64,000 nt of DNA from Emticicia aquatilis. GTDB taxonomy: Bacteria; Bacteroidota; Bacteroidia; Cytophagales; Spirosomataceae. The translations under genes were made by a program, and so were the position numbers. The notes under the pieces are model-generated. The model saw only the letters and a program-made list of their open reading frames with translations, searched no databases and was not told where the DNA came from. The stretch covers positions 372,001 to 436,000 of the forward strand of contig NZ_BMKK01000005.1 in assembly GCF_014644295.1 (NCBI RefSeq), written 5' to 3'. Below are positions 40,158-48,705 of this stretch, piece after piece; within the stretch, counting starts at the first letter, position 1; each line of letters opens with the position of its first letter.

Positions 40158-41393
40158 TTACTGCTCAGGTAAAAAAGTGAGATAACTCAACTGAGATTCA
40201 TCAAACATATCATTTGTAATCTCTTGTAGCTGAGTGGCTTCAATGTTTTTTATTTCGGTGAAAATACCTTCCAATGACTCTACTTTTCCAATATCCAAAA
40301 TGCTTTTGGCCATCATCAACATAAAACTCTGATTACTTTCTTCGGCCATCGCCAACTGACCCATCAACTGCTCTTTTACGGTATGTAATTGGAGTTTTCC
40401 GAGTGGTTTTTCTTTCAAAAGTTGCATTTCTTTCAAAATCAACGCATTAGCTTTATCAAGATTCGATTTATCGGTTGCGAAATAAATACCCAAAAAACCA
40501 GTATCAGTAAATGGCGAATAAGTAGCATCAATACCATAAACTAAACCGTATTTTTCACGCAAAGTCATGTTTAGGCGAGAGTTCATGCCTGGTCCACCAA
40601 AAAGATTGACCAACATAAAAAACGGTAAACGTCGCTCATCGAGCATGGCATACGATGGCCGACCAATAGCACAATGGGCTTGCGTAATTTTCTTCGGAAT
40701 CGTGATTCGTTGAGGCTTATATTCGCTCGGAGGTGTGCGTTTCAAATCTGATTTTTTTGCAGGAATATCTTTCAAATATTTCTCGGCAACTTTTATGGCT
40801 TTGTTGAAAGTAATATTACCCACAATCGACATCACGATTTTCTCTGTGTCTATGTTTTCGGCAATAAAATCTTGTAGCTCCTTGCGAGTGAAGCCTTTAA
40901 CGCTTTCTTGCGTTCCCAAAATATTTGCTCCGAGCTGGTGATTGGCAAATACGATTTCGTCGAAATCATCTTGCAAAGCATCTTCGGGCGAATCTTGGTA
41001 CATCGACATTTCTTCCAAAATCACACCACGTTCTTTCTCAATTTGATTTTCTGGAAAAACCGAGTCGAAAGTAATATCAGCCAAAAGTTCTACTGATTTC
41101 TCGAAGTGAGCATCAAGTACCGAAGCATAAAAACATATTTTTTCTTTGGTCGTGTAGGCGTTTAATTCACCACCAACCGACTCCAATCTATTAATAATGT
41201 GGTAAGATTTCCGCTTTTTCGTACCTTTGAAGGCCATGTGTTCCCAGAAATGGGCAAGACCAAGCTGATTAGGTTTTTCGTCACGGCTACCCATGTCGAG
41301 CATGAGTCCACAATGAACCACCTGTGTATAAGGTACTTGTCGGTGTGCAATTCGGATGCCGTTGGGCAAAGTATGTATTTGGTATTCGGTCAT
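40158..41393 (-). CDS. M16-family zinc metallopeptidase
   Basis: The 411 residues contain the inverted zinc motif HXXEH as H48-F49-W50-E51-H52 within GLAHFWEHMAFKG, with the third ligand in the VILEEM region (about 125). The C-terminal half has LREKYGLVYGIDATYSPFTD, typical of processing-peptidase-like M16B chains. Members degrade or process peptides. No signal peptide is seen, so it may be cytoplasmic. The gene starts directly behind a CCCCTAAAGGGG repeat, and a -7 box is found at 41447-41454. Confidence 0.93.
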   Translation of the reverse strand: MTEYQIHTLPNGIRIAHRQVPYTQVVHCGLMLDMGSRDEKPNQLGLAHFWEHMAFKGTKKRKSYHIINRLESVGGELNAYTTKEKICFYASVLDAHFEKSVELLADITFDSVFPENQIEKERGVILEEMSMYQDSPEDALQDDFDEIVFANHQLGANILGTQESVKGFTRKELQDFIAENIDTEKIVMSIVGNITFNKAIKVAEKYLKDIPAKKSDLKRTPPSEYKPQRITIPKKITQAHCAIGRPSYAMLDERRLPFFMLVNLFGGPGMNSRLNMTLREKYGLVYGIDATYSPFTDTGFLGIYFATDKSNLDKANALILKEMQLLKEKPLGKLQLHTVKEQLMGQLAMAEESNQSFMLMMAKSILDIGKVESLEGIFTEIKNIEATQLQEITNDMFDESQLSYLTFLPEQ

Positions 41394-41419
41394 AAAACCC
41401 CCGCCCCCTAAAGGGGAGG
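41394..41419. repeat. CCCCTAAAGGGG repeat directly upstream of the M16 start
   Basis: The bases AAAACCCCCGCCCCCTAAAG followed by GGGAGG begin one base beyond the start codon of the M16 gene. It is a single-copy member of the family at 5252-5311, 59867-59969 and 63123-63259. Confidence 0.75.
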
Positions 41420-41446
41420 AAAAATATTGATATTAATAATAATTGA

Positions 41447-41454
41447 CAAATTTA
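41447..41454 (-). promoter_or_regulatory. -7 box of the M16 peptidase gene
   Basis: TAAATTTG on the minus strand fits TAnnTTTG and lies 53 bases upstream of the start codon. The leader RNA would carry the G-rich repeat directly before the start. Confidence 0.45.
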
Positions 41455-41470
41455 AGCAAAAGATAGTTCA

Positions 41471-42580
41471 ATGCGTATAGGATTTGATGCAAAAAGGGCT
41501 TTTAATAATCATACTGGTTTGGGGAATTATAGTAGGTTTGTGATTGAAGCCCTGCTAAAATATGCTCCTCAACACGAATATTTGGCATATACTCCAAAAC
41601 CACCACGAGACAACAAAGCTGGACTAAAACTATCTCCAAAACTGCCCACTACACTCGTGGGTGGCGGACTTTGGCGTAGCTGGCTCATCAATAACGATTT
41701 GAAGAAGGATAATGTTGATATTTTTCACGGTTTAAGCAATGAAATTCCTTTTGGAATCAGAAAATCGGGGGTAAAATCAGTCGTCACGATTCATGATTTG
41801 ATTTTTGTACGTTATCCAGAGCTTTATCCAGCCATCGACCGATTTTTCTATCAACAAAAATTTCGATACGCTTGCGAAAACGCCGATGCAGTGGTGGCTG
41901 TTAGCCAACAGACCAAAGATGATATTATGGAGTTTTATAAAATTCCTTCCGAACGCATTCGAGTGATTTATCAGGATTGTCAGCCAATATTTTTCCCTTC
42001 GGCTGGAACGCCAGCCGCTACGCTCAGGGAACGGCTTGGAGAGGATATTTTAGAGAAATATTCTCTCAATAAACCCTATATTATTTGTGTTTCATCTTTC
42101 AGCGAAAGAAAAAATCAGAAGCGTTTGGTAGAAGCCTTTCAGCAGCTGGGTTTGAAAGATTATGAATTAGTCTTGGTAGGCGGAAAATCGAAGTATGCTG
42201 AAGAAATAACTCAAAATTCTCCCCAAAATACAAGGATTTTATACGGAGTTCCTTCTGCCGATTTACCCGCTTTGTATCAAGGTGCTTCCTTGTGCGTTTA
42301 TCCTTCGTTTTTTGAGGGTTTCGGTATTCCGATTGTCGAAGCATTACATTCAGGGATTCCTGTGGTAGCGGCTACTGGCTCGTGTTTAGAAGAAGCAGGT
42401 GGAGATGGTGCGTTGTACGCTAATCCACTTGATGTCAATGATTTAGCTGATAAAATGCGACAGGTTTTGATAAATGATTCGCTAAGAAATGATTTGATTT
42501 TGAAAGGGAAAGAGCATATTAAACAATTTTCTTCCGAAAATATTGCGGGGCAATTGATAAAACTTTATCAAGAATTGTAG
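41471..42580 (+). CDS. Glycosyltransferase family 4 (group 1)
   Basis: The 369 residues show the GT-B fold: an N-terminal acceptor half with RIGFDAKRAFNNHTGLGNYS and FHGLSNEIPF, and a C-terminal donor half with ICVSSFSERKNQKRLVEA, then VYPSFFEGFGIPIVEALHSG, which carries the EX7E motif. Such enzymes transfer a hexose from a nucleotide sugar, often in cell-surface polysaccharide or glycolipid synthesis. No polysaccharide cluster surrounds the gene, so the acceptor is unknown. It diverges from the M16 gene with 77 bases between. Confidence 0.9.
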   Translation: MRIGFDAKRAFNNHTGLGNYSRFVIEALLKYAPQHEYLAYTPKPPRDNKAGLKLSPKLPTTLVGGGLWRSWLINNDLKKDNVDIFHGLSNEIPFGIRKSGVKSVVTIHDLIFVRYPELYPAIDRFFYQQKFRYACENADAVVAVSQQTKDDIMEFYKIPSERIRVIYQDCQPIFFPSAGTPAATLRERLGEDILEKYSLNKPYIICVSSFSERKNQKRLVEAFQQLGLKDYELVLVGGKSKYAEEITQNSPQNTRILYGVPSADLPALYQGASLCVYPSFFEGFGIPIVEALHSGIPVVAATGSCLEEAGGDGALYANPLDVNDLADKMRQVLINDSLRNDLILKGKEHIKQFSSENIAGQLIKLYQEL

Positions 42581-42707
42581 GATATTGCAACCTGTCAATC
42601 AAGCGAAAAATAAATGCCAAATCACACTCAAATCACCCTATTTTCTTAAACTTTTAGCAGTTTTGACTTGTTAGTTTTATAAAATTAACCCCTCGAAAAT
42701 CAAAATT

Positions 42708-43379
42708 ATGATTCAAGCACAAACACTACAATTTCTTTCAGCACTCAAAGAAAACAATAACAAACCTTGGTTCGATGCCAACCGCAAAACCTACGAAACA
42801 GCTAAGAAAAACTTTGCTGAAGTGGTGGAGGAACTCATCAAAGGCATCGAAAAATTTGATAGAGGTATCGAAGAAGCTCAACTGGAGGTAAAAAACTGTA
42901 CATTCCGAATCAACCGTGATGTGCGTTTTTCTAAAAATAAAGACCCATACAAAACCAATTTTGGAGCATCGTTTAGTAAGGGTGGTAAAAAAGCCCATTC
43001 GGCTGGTTATTATCTACACATCGACCCAACCGAGTGTTTTTTGGCGGGTGGAATCTGGATGCCCGAACCCGATGATTTGAAGAAGATTCGCATCGAAATT
43101 GATTATAATTTTGATGAATTTAGTAATATTTTAAATGCGGAAAGTTTCAAAAATATTTTTCCAAACGGGCTTGATAGAGACGCTGCAACCGTTCGTCCAC
43201 CCAAAGGTTATGACGATGCTAATCCTGCCATTGAGTTCATTAAACTTAAAAGTTTCACCGCTTCTTCAATCGTAGATTCAAAAGAAATCTTAAAACCTAA
43301 TTTTACTGAAACAGTTTTGGAAGGCTTCAAAGCAATGCAGCCATATATTTCTTTTTTGAATCGTGCGATTGAGGGATAA
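42708..43379 (+). CDS. DUF2461 (TIGR02453) family protein
   Basis: The 223 residues match DUF2461: FLSALKENNNKPWFDANRKT, FRINRDVRFSKNKDPYKTNF and GYYLHIDPTECFLAGGIWMP. The conserved RDVRFSKDKxPYK motif is near 68-82. No enzymatic function is known for the family, although it is widespread in Bacteroidota. It stands alone. Confidence in family is high, in function nil. Confidence 0.92.
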   Translation: MIQAQTLQFLSALKENNNKPWFDANRKTYETAKKNFAEVVEELIKGIEKFDRGIEEAQLEVKNCTFRINRDVRFSKNKDPYKTNFGASFSKGGKKAHSAGYYLHIDPTECFLAGGIWMPEPDDLKKIRIEIDYNFDEFSNILNAESFKNIFPNGLDRDAATVRPPKGYDDANPAIEFIKLKSFTASSIVDSKEILKPNFTETVLEGFKAMQPYISFLNRAIEG

Positions 43380-43517
43380 AACTCCCAAAAAACCATAAAC
43401 AACTAATAATCAATAACTTAAAATTATCAATTATCATTTTTTAATTATTCATTAATCAAGATTGAACTAATTGAAAAATAAATATGTATATACATTAAAT
43501 GTAAATGTATTTTAATT

Positions 43518-44234
43518 ATGAAAACGATATTTCACAAAGCCGACGAACGTGGACATGCCAATCATGGTTGGCTCAATAGTTATCATTCTTTTAGTTTTGC
43601 TGGTTTCCACGACCCAAACAAAATTCATTTTGGTGCTTTAAGAGTTTTAAACGATGATACCGTTTCGGGTGGAATGGGTTTTGGTACGCACCCGCACGAC
43701 AACATGGAAATTGTTTCGATTCCGCTTTCGGGCGATTTGGAACATAAAGATAGCATGGGTAATACGGCCGTTATCCGAAAAGGCGAAGTGCAAATTATGT
43801 CGGCAGGAACGGGGATTTATCACTCCGAAAAAAACAAAAATCATGGCGAAGCCGTGAAGTTTTTACAAATTTGGGTATTTCCGAAACTCCGCAATATTGA
43901 GCCTCGTTATGACCAAAAAGAGTTTTCGATTGAAGAACGTAAAAATAAATTTCAGACGGTGGTTTCTCCGCTCGATTCAAACGATGGTGGCGTAGGCATT
44001 AATCAAGATGCGTGGTTTTCGCTCGGAAATCTCGAAACAGGTGTTGAAACTTCTTACGAAATCAAACGTCAAGGCAATGGTGTTTATGCCTTTGTTTTGG
44101 AGGGAGAAATTGAAATAAATGGTCAGAAATTAGGTCGCAGAGATGCTTTGGGTGTGAGCGAAACCGAGGCGATACAAATCAAAGCAAGCAGCGATGCAGA
44201 AGTTTTGTTGATGGATATTCCGATGAGTTTTTGA
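43518..44234 (+). CDS. Pirin-family protein (quercetinase-like)
   Basis: The 238 residues form the bicupin pirin fold. Metal ligands match the usual set: H58 and H60 in GTHPHDNMEIVSI, then H102 and E104 in GIYHSEKNK. Bacterial pirins of the YhaK/YhhW type oxidise quercetin-like flavonols or act as redox-sensitive regulators. It starts with MKTIFHKADERGHANHGWLN, as is usual. Its cluster with a downstream FMN reductase hints at a redox role. A GTCCAC-type repeat follows the stop. Confidence 0.92.
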   Translation: MKTIFHKADERGHANHGWLNSYHSFSFAGFHDPNKIHFGALRVLNDDTVSGGMGFGTHPHDNMEIVSIPLSGDLEHKDSMGNTAVIRKGEVQIMSAGTGIYHSEKNKNHGEAVKFLQIWVFPKLRNIEPRYDQKEFSIEERKNKFQTVVSPLDSNDGGVGINQDAWFSLGNLETGVETSYEIKRQGNGVYAFVLEGEIEINGQKLGRRDALGVSETEAIQIKASSDAEVLLMDIPMSF

Positions 44235-44239
44235 TTCTT

Positions 44240-44275
44240 TAGTCCACTGTCCGTGGTCAACAAGTCCACAGTAAT
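44240..44275. repeat. GTCCAC/CAAC intergenic repeat
   Basis: AGTCCACTGTCCGTGGTCAA is followed by CAAGTCCACAG. It resembles the repeats at 19028-19058 and 34604-34709 and lies just before the FMN reductase gene. Confidence 0.6.
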
Positions 44276-44348
44276 ACAGCTAATTTAAAGTAAGTTGTCT
44301 AACTGTGTAAAAGTTGATTATGGTATTCTATTATTTGATAAAGCATTT

Positions 44349-44891
44349 ATGAAAATTGAAATTATTTCGGGTAGCCCCCGACACGAGAGCGTAACGGTAA
44401 GAGTTGCGAAGTTTTTGCACAAATTCTTGTCAGAAACAACCACACACGAAGTAAATCTGCTCGATATCAGAGACTTTCCTCTTCCATCCATTCAAAAAGT
44501 ATGGACATCGCTCGAAGCAGTTCCCGAAGAATGGAAACACTTGGGAGAAAGAATATTTTCGGCCGATGCTTTTATTTTGGTTACGCCCGAGTTTAATGGT
44601 GGGTATTCGCCCGCATTGAAGAATCTGCTCGACCATTTTCCAAAGCAAAGCCGCAAGCCTTTTGGAGTTGTTACGGCTTCGGTTGGAGCAATGGGCGGAA
44701 TGCGTGCAAGCCAGCAAATGTTGCTATTAGTTGCTGCATTTTTTGGAGTGGTTTCACCGCAAATGCTCGTTACGCCATTGGTTGATAAAAAGTTTGATGC
44801 CGAAGGAAATCTGCTCGATGAATCATTCCAAAGACAAGTAGATTCGTTTGTGAAAGAATATTTGTGGTTGGCCGAAAGTTTGGTGAAGTAA
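44349..44891 (+). CDS. NADPH-dependent FMN reductase family protein
   Basis: The 180 residues are a flavodoxin-like fold with the FMN-binding motif SGSPRHESVTVRVA at the start and VTPEFNGGYSPALKNLLDHF, then KQSRKPFGVVTASVGAMGGM. The family (azoreductase/ChrR-like) reduces FMN, quinones or chromate with NAD(P)H. The start at ATG 44349 is chosen over an upstream in-frame TTG because the family begins at MKIEIISGSPR. A terminator follows. Confidence 0.9.
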   Translation: MKIEIISGSPRHESVTVRVAKFLHKFLSETTTHEVNLLDIRDFPLPSIQKVWTSLEAVPEEWKHLGERIFSADAFILVTPEFNGGYSPALKNLLDHFPKQSRKPFGVVTASVGAMGGMRASQQMLLLVAAFFGVVSPQMLVTPLVDKKFDAEGNLLDESFQRQVDSFVKEYLWLAESLVK

Positions 44892-44900
44892 ATATATTTT

Positions 44901-44941
44901 GAGCGAAGTAGGGTTGTGAAAAATTCTATTTCGCTCTTTTA
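44901..44941 (+). terminator. Terminator of the FMN reductase gene
   Basis: A GAGCGAAGTAG/CTATTTCGCTC stem (10 of 11 matched) runs into TTTT. A second perfect hairpin, AACGAAACT/AGTTTCGTT, adjoins at 44945-44964. Confidence 0.7.
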
Positions 44942-44973
44942 TTTAACGAAACTGGAGTTTCGTTCCACATAGC

Positions 44974-45456
44974 TTAGGCACTATAAACGTTTGCGAATGT
45001 GCTTGTTAAGCCAATTTCTGGTAAAATTGCTTTTAAATGGTGTTTTAAATGCTCGGCATAATCCTGCATAATAAATTCGAGTTTGAAAAGTCCAACGCCA
45101 TTGATGGTAATCGTGTTTTGCAGAAAATCAGGATTTACAAACTCGATAATGTGTGCAATATGTTGATTATAAGCATACCACAAATCAATTAGTTCTGTCC
45201 AAGATGCTTGATTATAATGCTGCTCACTTACCCAAAAATCTTGAGCATAACCCACAAAATCAAGGTGTGGTTGTGCCATCATTCTAACAAATTTCTGCTG
45301 ATTATTACAGGCCGAATCTATCAAATGCCCTAAAATCTCTTTTTTTGACCATTTGTGGGGTAAAGGCTTAATACTTGCTTCTTCGTCAGTAATAGCTCTT
45401 AAAAAAGGCAATATGTAATCGATAGTTTGGCGTAAATGTTGAGCAGTAGCTTGCAT
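44974..45456 (-). CDS. DinB-family protein
   Basis: The 160-residue four-helix bundle begins MQATAQHLRQTIDYILPFLR and has LPHKWSKKEILGHLIDSACN with the metal-binding His of DinB-like proteins. Further His occur in QHYNQASW and EHLKHHLKAILPE. Members are metal-dependent, often transferases of mycothiol or bacillithiol type. It is the last gene of a five-gene minus-strand operon with the DUF1905/YdeI-like, secreted, YjjG and 2Fe-2S genes. Confidence 0.85.
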   Translation of the reverse strand: MQATAQHLRQTIDYILPFLRAITDEEASIKPLPHKWSKKEILGHLIDSACNNQQKFVRMMAQPHLDFVGYAQDFWVSEQHYNQASWTELIDLWYAYNQHIAHIIEFVNPDFLQNTITINGVGLFKLEFIMQDYAEHLKHHLKAILPEIGLTSTFANVYSA

Positions 45457-45467
45457 GAAATCGAAAA

Positions 45468-45923
45468 TTATCTGGTTTTGATTTTATTATGCATCATTTC
45501 TATGGCTTTCAATAGTCTGTTCTGGCGAGTCTCTTCTTTTTTAGCATCTAAAATCCACTGGACGTATTCTTTTTGGTGCGTAAACGATAAACTATCAAAA
45601 AATGGTTTTACATCGGCAGCTAACATTGCTTCGAGCAAATCTTGTGGTATCTCGACTACTCGTGGCTGAGTATCTTCTTCAATAGAAATATGCACCGTAT
45701 CGCCGTAAGTTTTGCCTACTTTATCACGCACCTCTTTGTTCATAAAAAGGCCGTATTTACCACCCATTGGCGTAAGCAGACCACGGTACTCGACCGTATC
45801 AATAATAGCTTTGATTTTTAGTCTTTTCTTACCAAAAGTTTCGAGAACATCAAACGGAATATCGCAGTAAGAACCATTGTGTTCTTCGTCTTTTTGGATG
45901 ATGGCGTCGTATTCGATTTTCAT
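45468..45923 (-). CDS. DUF1905 and YdeI/OmpD-associated domain protein
   Basis: The 151 residues contain a DUF1905 beta-barrel domain (about 1-85, with CDIPFDVLETFGKKRLKIKA and GDTVHISIEE) followed by a YdeI-like segment (DLLEAMLAADVKPFFDSLSF, THQKEYVQWILDAKKEETRQ). This combination is common and not assigned to a reaction. ATG 45923 is chosen because a longer start would overlap the upstream gene. Spacing to the next gene is 11 bases. Confidence 0.85.
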   Translation of the reverse strand: MKIEYDAIIQKDEEHNGSYCDIPFDVLETFGKKRLKIKAIIDTVEYRGLLTPMGGKYGLFMNKEVRDKVGKTYGDTVHISIEEDTQPRVVEIPQDLLEAMLAADVKPFFDSLSFTHQKEYVQWILDAKKEETRQNRLLKAIEMMHNKIKTR

Positions 45924-45939
45924 AAAGTATTTAATAAAA

Positions 45940-46941
45940 TTAATCGTTCGTATCATCATTGGGGTTCGACCATCCAATACCGAGTGTAAAGCCTAAGCCC
46001 AAAGGTGAAAATGGATGGTTCGATACAGTTTGAAATGCTCCAAGAGAAAATTTTGCACCATAATGTCTTATCGACATAATTCTTTGGTGTGTCGTAAGCC
46101 CAATAAAAAAATTGGAAGTTTTTTCAGTTTTAACTACTCCAATTGGCATATGAAACGCTAAGTTACCATACCAATGATTCTTAATTCTTTTATAAATATC
46201 TCCTCCCAATAAAAGCGAAACTTCCGTCCACCCCTCATCATTATCAAACTCATAAGGAATTTGGGAGCCATACGTAAAGCAACGACCAATTCCCGTTTTA
46301 TCATTTATTCGTAATTTGTTTGCATAAGTGGCTTTCATCATAAAACCTCTATTAAAACTCCCCATCTCAACTAAAAAAAGCGATATATCGGTAAACGGGC
46401 TTACTGGTGAGTAATTAGTAGTGCTTTTCTGAGACTGTATTAAGAAATTCCACTGAACATTTTGCAATTCGGTTAATACTTTTTGTAACAGCTCTTTGAA
46501 GGCGGTTTCAATATCATCAATTTTACTGTATTGTCCTACCTTTTTCTGAGTGATACTCTTAACTAAAATCTCTTTATTTTGATTGAAATCAAAGTATAAA
46601 TAATCAAAAACCAAATTTATTTCTCTCAAACTATTCGATGTCTCTTTGAGTGAAAAATCCTTGATTATCAGATTGATAGCTACTTGTGAATTATCCGTAT
46701 GTATAAGTGTTTTTTTTAGATAATTTCTAACCTCAAAACGTACATCTGGTATGCAAACCAAGGATACCTTCGCTCCATTAATGGTCAACATCCCAACTTC
46801 TTTTGTTATTCTTTCATCTCGAATTTCATTGATATAAAACCCTCTGTTTTGAAGGTCAAAATTATCATTTTTGAGAAAAAGAGATACTTTTTGAGAAAAT
46901 ACTTGCGTAGAAAGTAATAATAGTAGAATTGTTTTGTTCAT
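45940..46941 (-). CDS. Secreted protein of unknown function
   Basis: The 333 residues begin with a signal peptide (TILLLLLSTQVFSQ). The N-terminal part has a strand-rich region (INEIRDERITKEVGMLTING) reminiscent of small YajG-type lipoproteins, then alternating strands in the second half (ISLFLVEMGSFNRGFMMKAT, WYGNLAFHMPIGVV, PLGLGFTLGIGW) suggestive of a beta-barrel or cradle. I do not recognise a family. It lies within the operon, 16 bases upstream of the DUF1905 gene. Confidence 0.6.
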   Translation of the reverse strand: MNKTILLLLLSTQVFSQKVSLFLKNDNFDLQNRGFYINEIRDERITKEVGMLTINGAKVSLVCIPDVRFEVRNYLKKTLIHTDNSQVAINLIIKDFSLKETSNSLREINLVFDYLYFDFNQNKEILVKSITQKKVGQYSKIDDIETAFKELLQKVLTELQNVQWNFLIQSQKSTTNYSPVSPFTDISLFLVEMGSFNRGFMMKATYANKLRINDKTGIGRCFTYGSQIPYEFDNDEGWTEVSLLLGGDIYKRIKNHWYGNLAFHMPIGVVKTEKTSNFFIGLTTHQRIMSIRHYGAKFSLGAFQTVSNHPFSPLGLGFTLGIGWSNPNDDTND

Positions 46942-46983
46942 TAGTTGTGAATTTTTTCAGATTCAGTATATTGCAAAACAATT

Positions 46984-47682
46984 TTACAAAATTTCTTTCA
47001 GTTCGACCAATTTCTTTATATCAAAAGTTGGTTTTTGTCCAGTCGGAATATTATCTGGGTTATAAAAAACTGTATCCATATTGGCATTGATTGCCCCCAG
47101 AATATCGGCTTCATAGTTATCGCCAATCATCAAACTTTCGGCCAAATCGGCTTTTGTGACCTCTACGGCATAATCAAAAATTCGACGGTCGGGTTTTCGA
47201 GTCCCAGCCAATTCGTTGGTAATGATTTCTCCGAAATAATGATGTATTTCGGAGCTTTTCATTTTATTTACTTGAATATCATGCCAGCCATTGCTGATAA
47301 TATGTAATTCATATTTGGGCAAAAGGTAATCAAGAACCTCAACCGCCCCTTCAATCAAATGAGCCTTTTTGGGTAAGAGAGCTAAAAAATATTCATTGAT
47401 TTCTAAACCAAACGATTTTTTTAGGTCTTTTACGCCAAGATTTTCGAGCGTTTCTTGAAATCTGCGTCGGCGAAGTTCATCATGCGTAATCAGGTTTTGT
47501 TCGAGCAAACTCCAATGGTGTTTATTGACAATCGAAAATTCTTGCTGAAAAGCCTCTAAACTACTGATATTAAGACTTTTAAAATCAAAAATTTCATATA
47601 TATCAGCCAAACATTCAGCCGAGTTTCGTTCAAAATCCCAAAGTGTATGGTCGAGGTCAAAGAAAAGATGTTTGTAAGCCAT
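46984..47682 (-). CDS. YjjG-like HAD-family nucleotidase
   Basis: The 232 residues are a HAD hydrolase with DLDHT (D9 and D11), SNGW for motif II, GTRKPDRRIFDYA with the Lys of motif III and GDNYEADILGA for motif IV. The cap resembles YjjG, which dephosphorylates noncanonical pyrimidine nucleotides such as 5-fluoro-dUMP. ATG 47682 is chosen over ATG 47703 because the longer form would overlap the upstream gene. Spacing to that gene's stop is four bases. Confidence 0.88.
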   Translation of the reverse strand: MAYKHLFFDLDHTLWDFERNSAECLADIYEIFDFKSLNISSLEAFQQEFSIVNKHHWSLLEQNLITHDELRRRRFQETLENLGVKDLKKSFGLEINEYFLALLPKKAHLIEGAVEVLDYLLPKYELHIISNGWHDIQVNKMKSSEIHHYFGEIITNELAGTRKPDRRIFDYAVEVTKADLAESLMIGDNYEADILGAINANMDTVFYNPDNIPTGQKPTFDIKKLVELKEIL

Positions 47683-47686
47683 AAAA

Positions 47687-48004
47687 TTATGCTTTTGGTG
47701 CAAATTTTAATTGCAAACGCTCAACAGGTTGGTCGTTTACTAAATGGCTTTCTACGATTTCTTTGATGTCAGATGGCTGTACATTTCCGTACCAAATACC
47801 TTCGGGATATACTACAACCGACGGCCCAAATGCACAAACATCTAAACAACCCGATTTTTGAGCTCTAATTTCGGTCAATAAATTTCGGTCTTTTAATTCT
47901 TCTTTGAAGGCATCAACCAAGGCCATACCTCTTTCACTTCCACAACATTTCTTTGGTGCTTCTTTATCGTTTGTACAAACAAATACGTGCTTTTTGAATT
48001 TCAT
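47687..48004 (-). CDS. Thioredoxin-like (2Fe-2S) ferredoxin domain protein
   Basis: The 105-residue protein has the cysteine pattern of thioredoxin-fold ferredoxins: C10, C20 or C21, C53 and C57 (VFVCTND, KKCCGSERG, SGCLDVCAFGP). The motif GPSVVVYPEGIWYGNV then follows, as expected. It carries a 2Fe-2S cluster in the cytoplasm and may transfer electrons. It is the first gene of the five-gene minus-strand operon. Confidence 0.9.
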   Translation of the reverse strand: MKFKKHVFVCTNDKEAPKKCCGSERGMALVDAFKEELKDRNLLTEIRAQKSGCLDVCAFGPSVVVYPEGIWYGNVQPSDIKEIVESHLVNDQPVERLQLKFAPKA

Positions 48005-48040
48005 CTTTAAAACTTTTATATGATATGTATTTAAAACAGG

Positions 48041-48074
48041 AACGCCACAAAGTTAAGAAAAACTTCGTGGCGTT
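48041..48074 (-). terminator. Hairpin downstream of the small membrane protein gene
   Basis: AACGCCACAAAGTT pairs with AACTTCGTGGCGTT (13 of 14 matched), followed on the minus strand by CCTGTTTT. Confidence 0.6.
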
Positions 48075-48096
48075 TGCGTTATTTTTTTGTTGGTTA

Positions 48097-48522
48097 TTAC
48101 CAGCCAAAAGGATTCCAAAGTCCACCAACACCCCAAAGGATAGTGGCAATTAAACAACCCCAAAATGCCATACGAACTTGGTCTTTGTCGTGGTCAGTAA
48201 CAAAATACACCAAAGCCAAGCCAACTACTCCAAGGCAACAACCCCACCAAAAACCACCAACTAAAGGCATATCTTTGGTTGGAACTAAGTTAGTGTTTGT
48301 GTTAGAAATCAAATCTACGCCCTCTAAAAGCTCTGGTTTTGCCTTTTTTACTTGTTCATAAGTCATGTTTGGGTGTTCGGCCAGATACTGTTCCAATTTA
48401 TTTACTTTCGCAAACTCATCTTCTACCGTTACGGCCTTATACTCTAAATCGGCGTTGGTGGCGAAAGCGGTGCTGGCAACAAACGATAACATGATAAACA
48501 AGAATTTCACTGCTGTCTTCAT
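48097..48522 (-). CDS. Small secreted/inner-membrane protein, function unknown
   Basis: The 141 residues have a signal peptide (VKFLFIMLSFVASTAFA), a charged central part (EDEFAKVNKLEQYLAEHP) and two adjacent hydrophobic segments at the C-terminus (LVGGFWWGCCLGVVGLALVY, MAFWGCLIATILWGVGGLW). I see no family. The topology suggests an exported N-domain held by a C-terminal hairpin in the inner membrane. It is monocistronic. Confidence 0.68.
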   Translation of the reverse strand: MKTAVKFLFIMLSFVASTAFATNADLEYKAVTVEDEFAKVNKLEQYLAEHPNMTYEQVKKAKPELLEGVDLISNTNTNLVPTKDMPLVGGFWWGCCLGVVGLALVYFVTDHDKDQVRMAFWGCLIATILWGVGGLWNPFGW

Positions 48523-48652
48523 AAAATTTTGAAATTGTTTAGTGGTTTATAATTTAACGGATATTTACAAGATGATATTATCGGGCAAATCGTTGCACCA
48601 GTTTTTTCTTATGACAACTTGAGTTTATTTTTCCCCTATTTGGTTTCAATGA

Positions 48653-48699
48653 AAGGAAGACTTCGCTTTGAGCGAATGTCGCCCAGCGAAGTCTTCCTT
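48653..48699. repeat. AAGGAAG...CTTCCTT hairpin repeat, copy 2
   Basis: A perfect 15-base stem (AAGGAAGACTTCGCT / AGCGAAGTCTTCCTT) lies just after the aroE stop and may act as its terminator. It matches the copy at 6888-6920, including the trailing AAAAATTTA. Confidence 0.8.
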
Positions 48700-48705
48700 A
48701 AAAAT

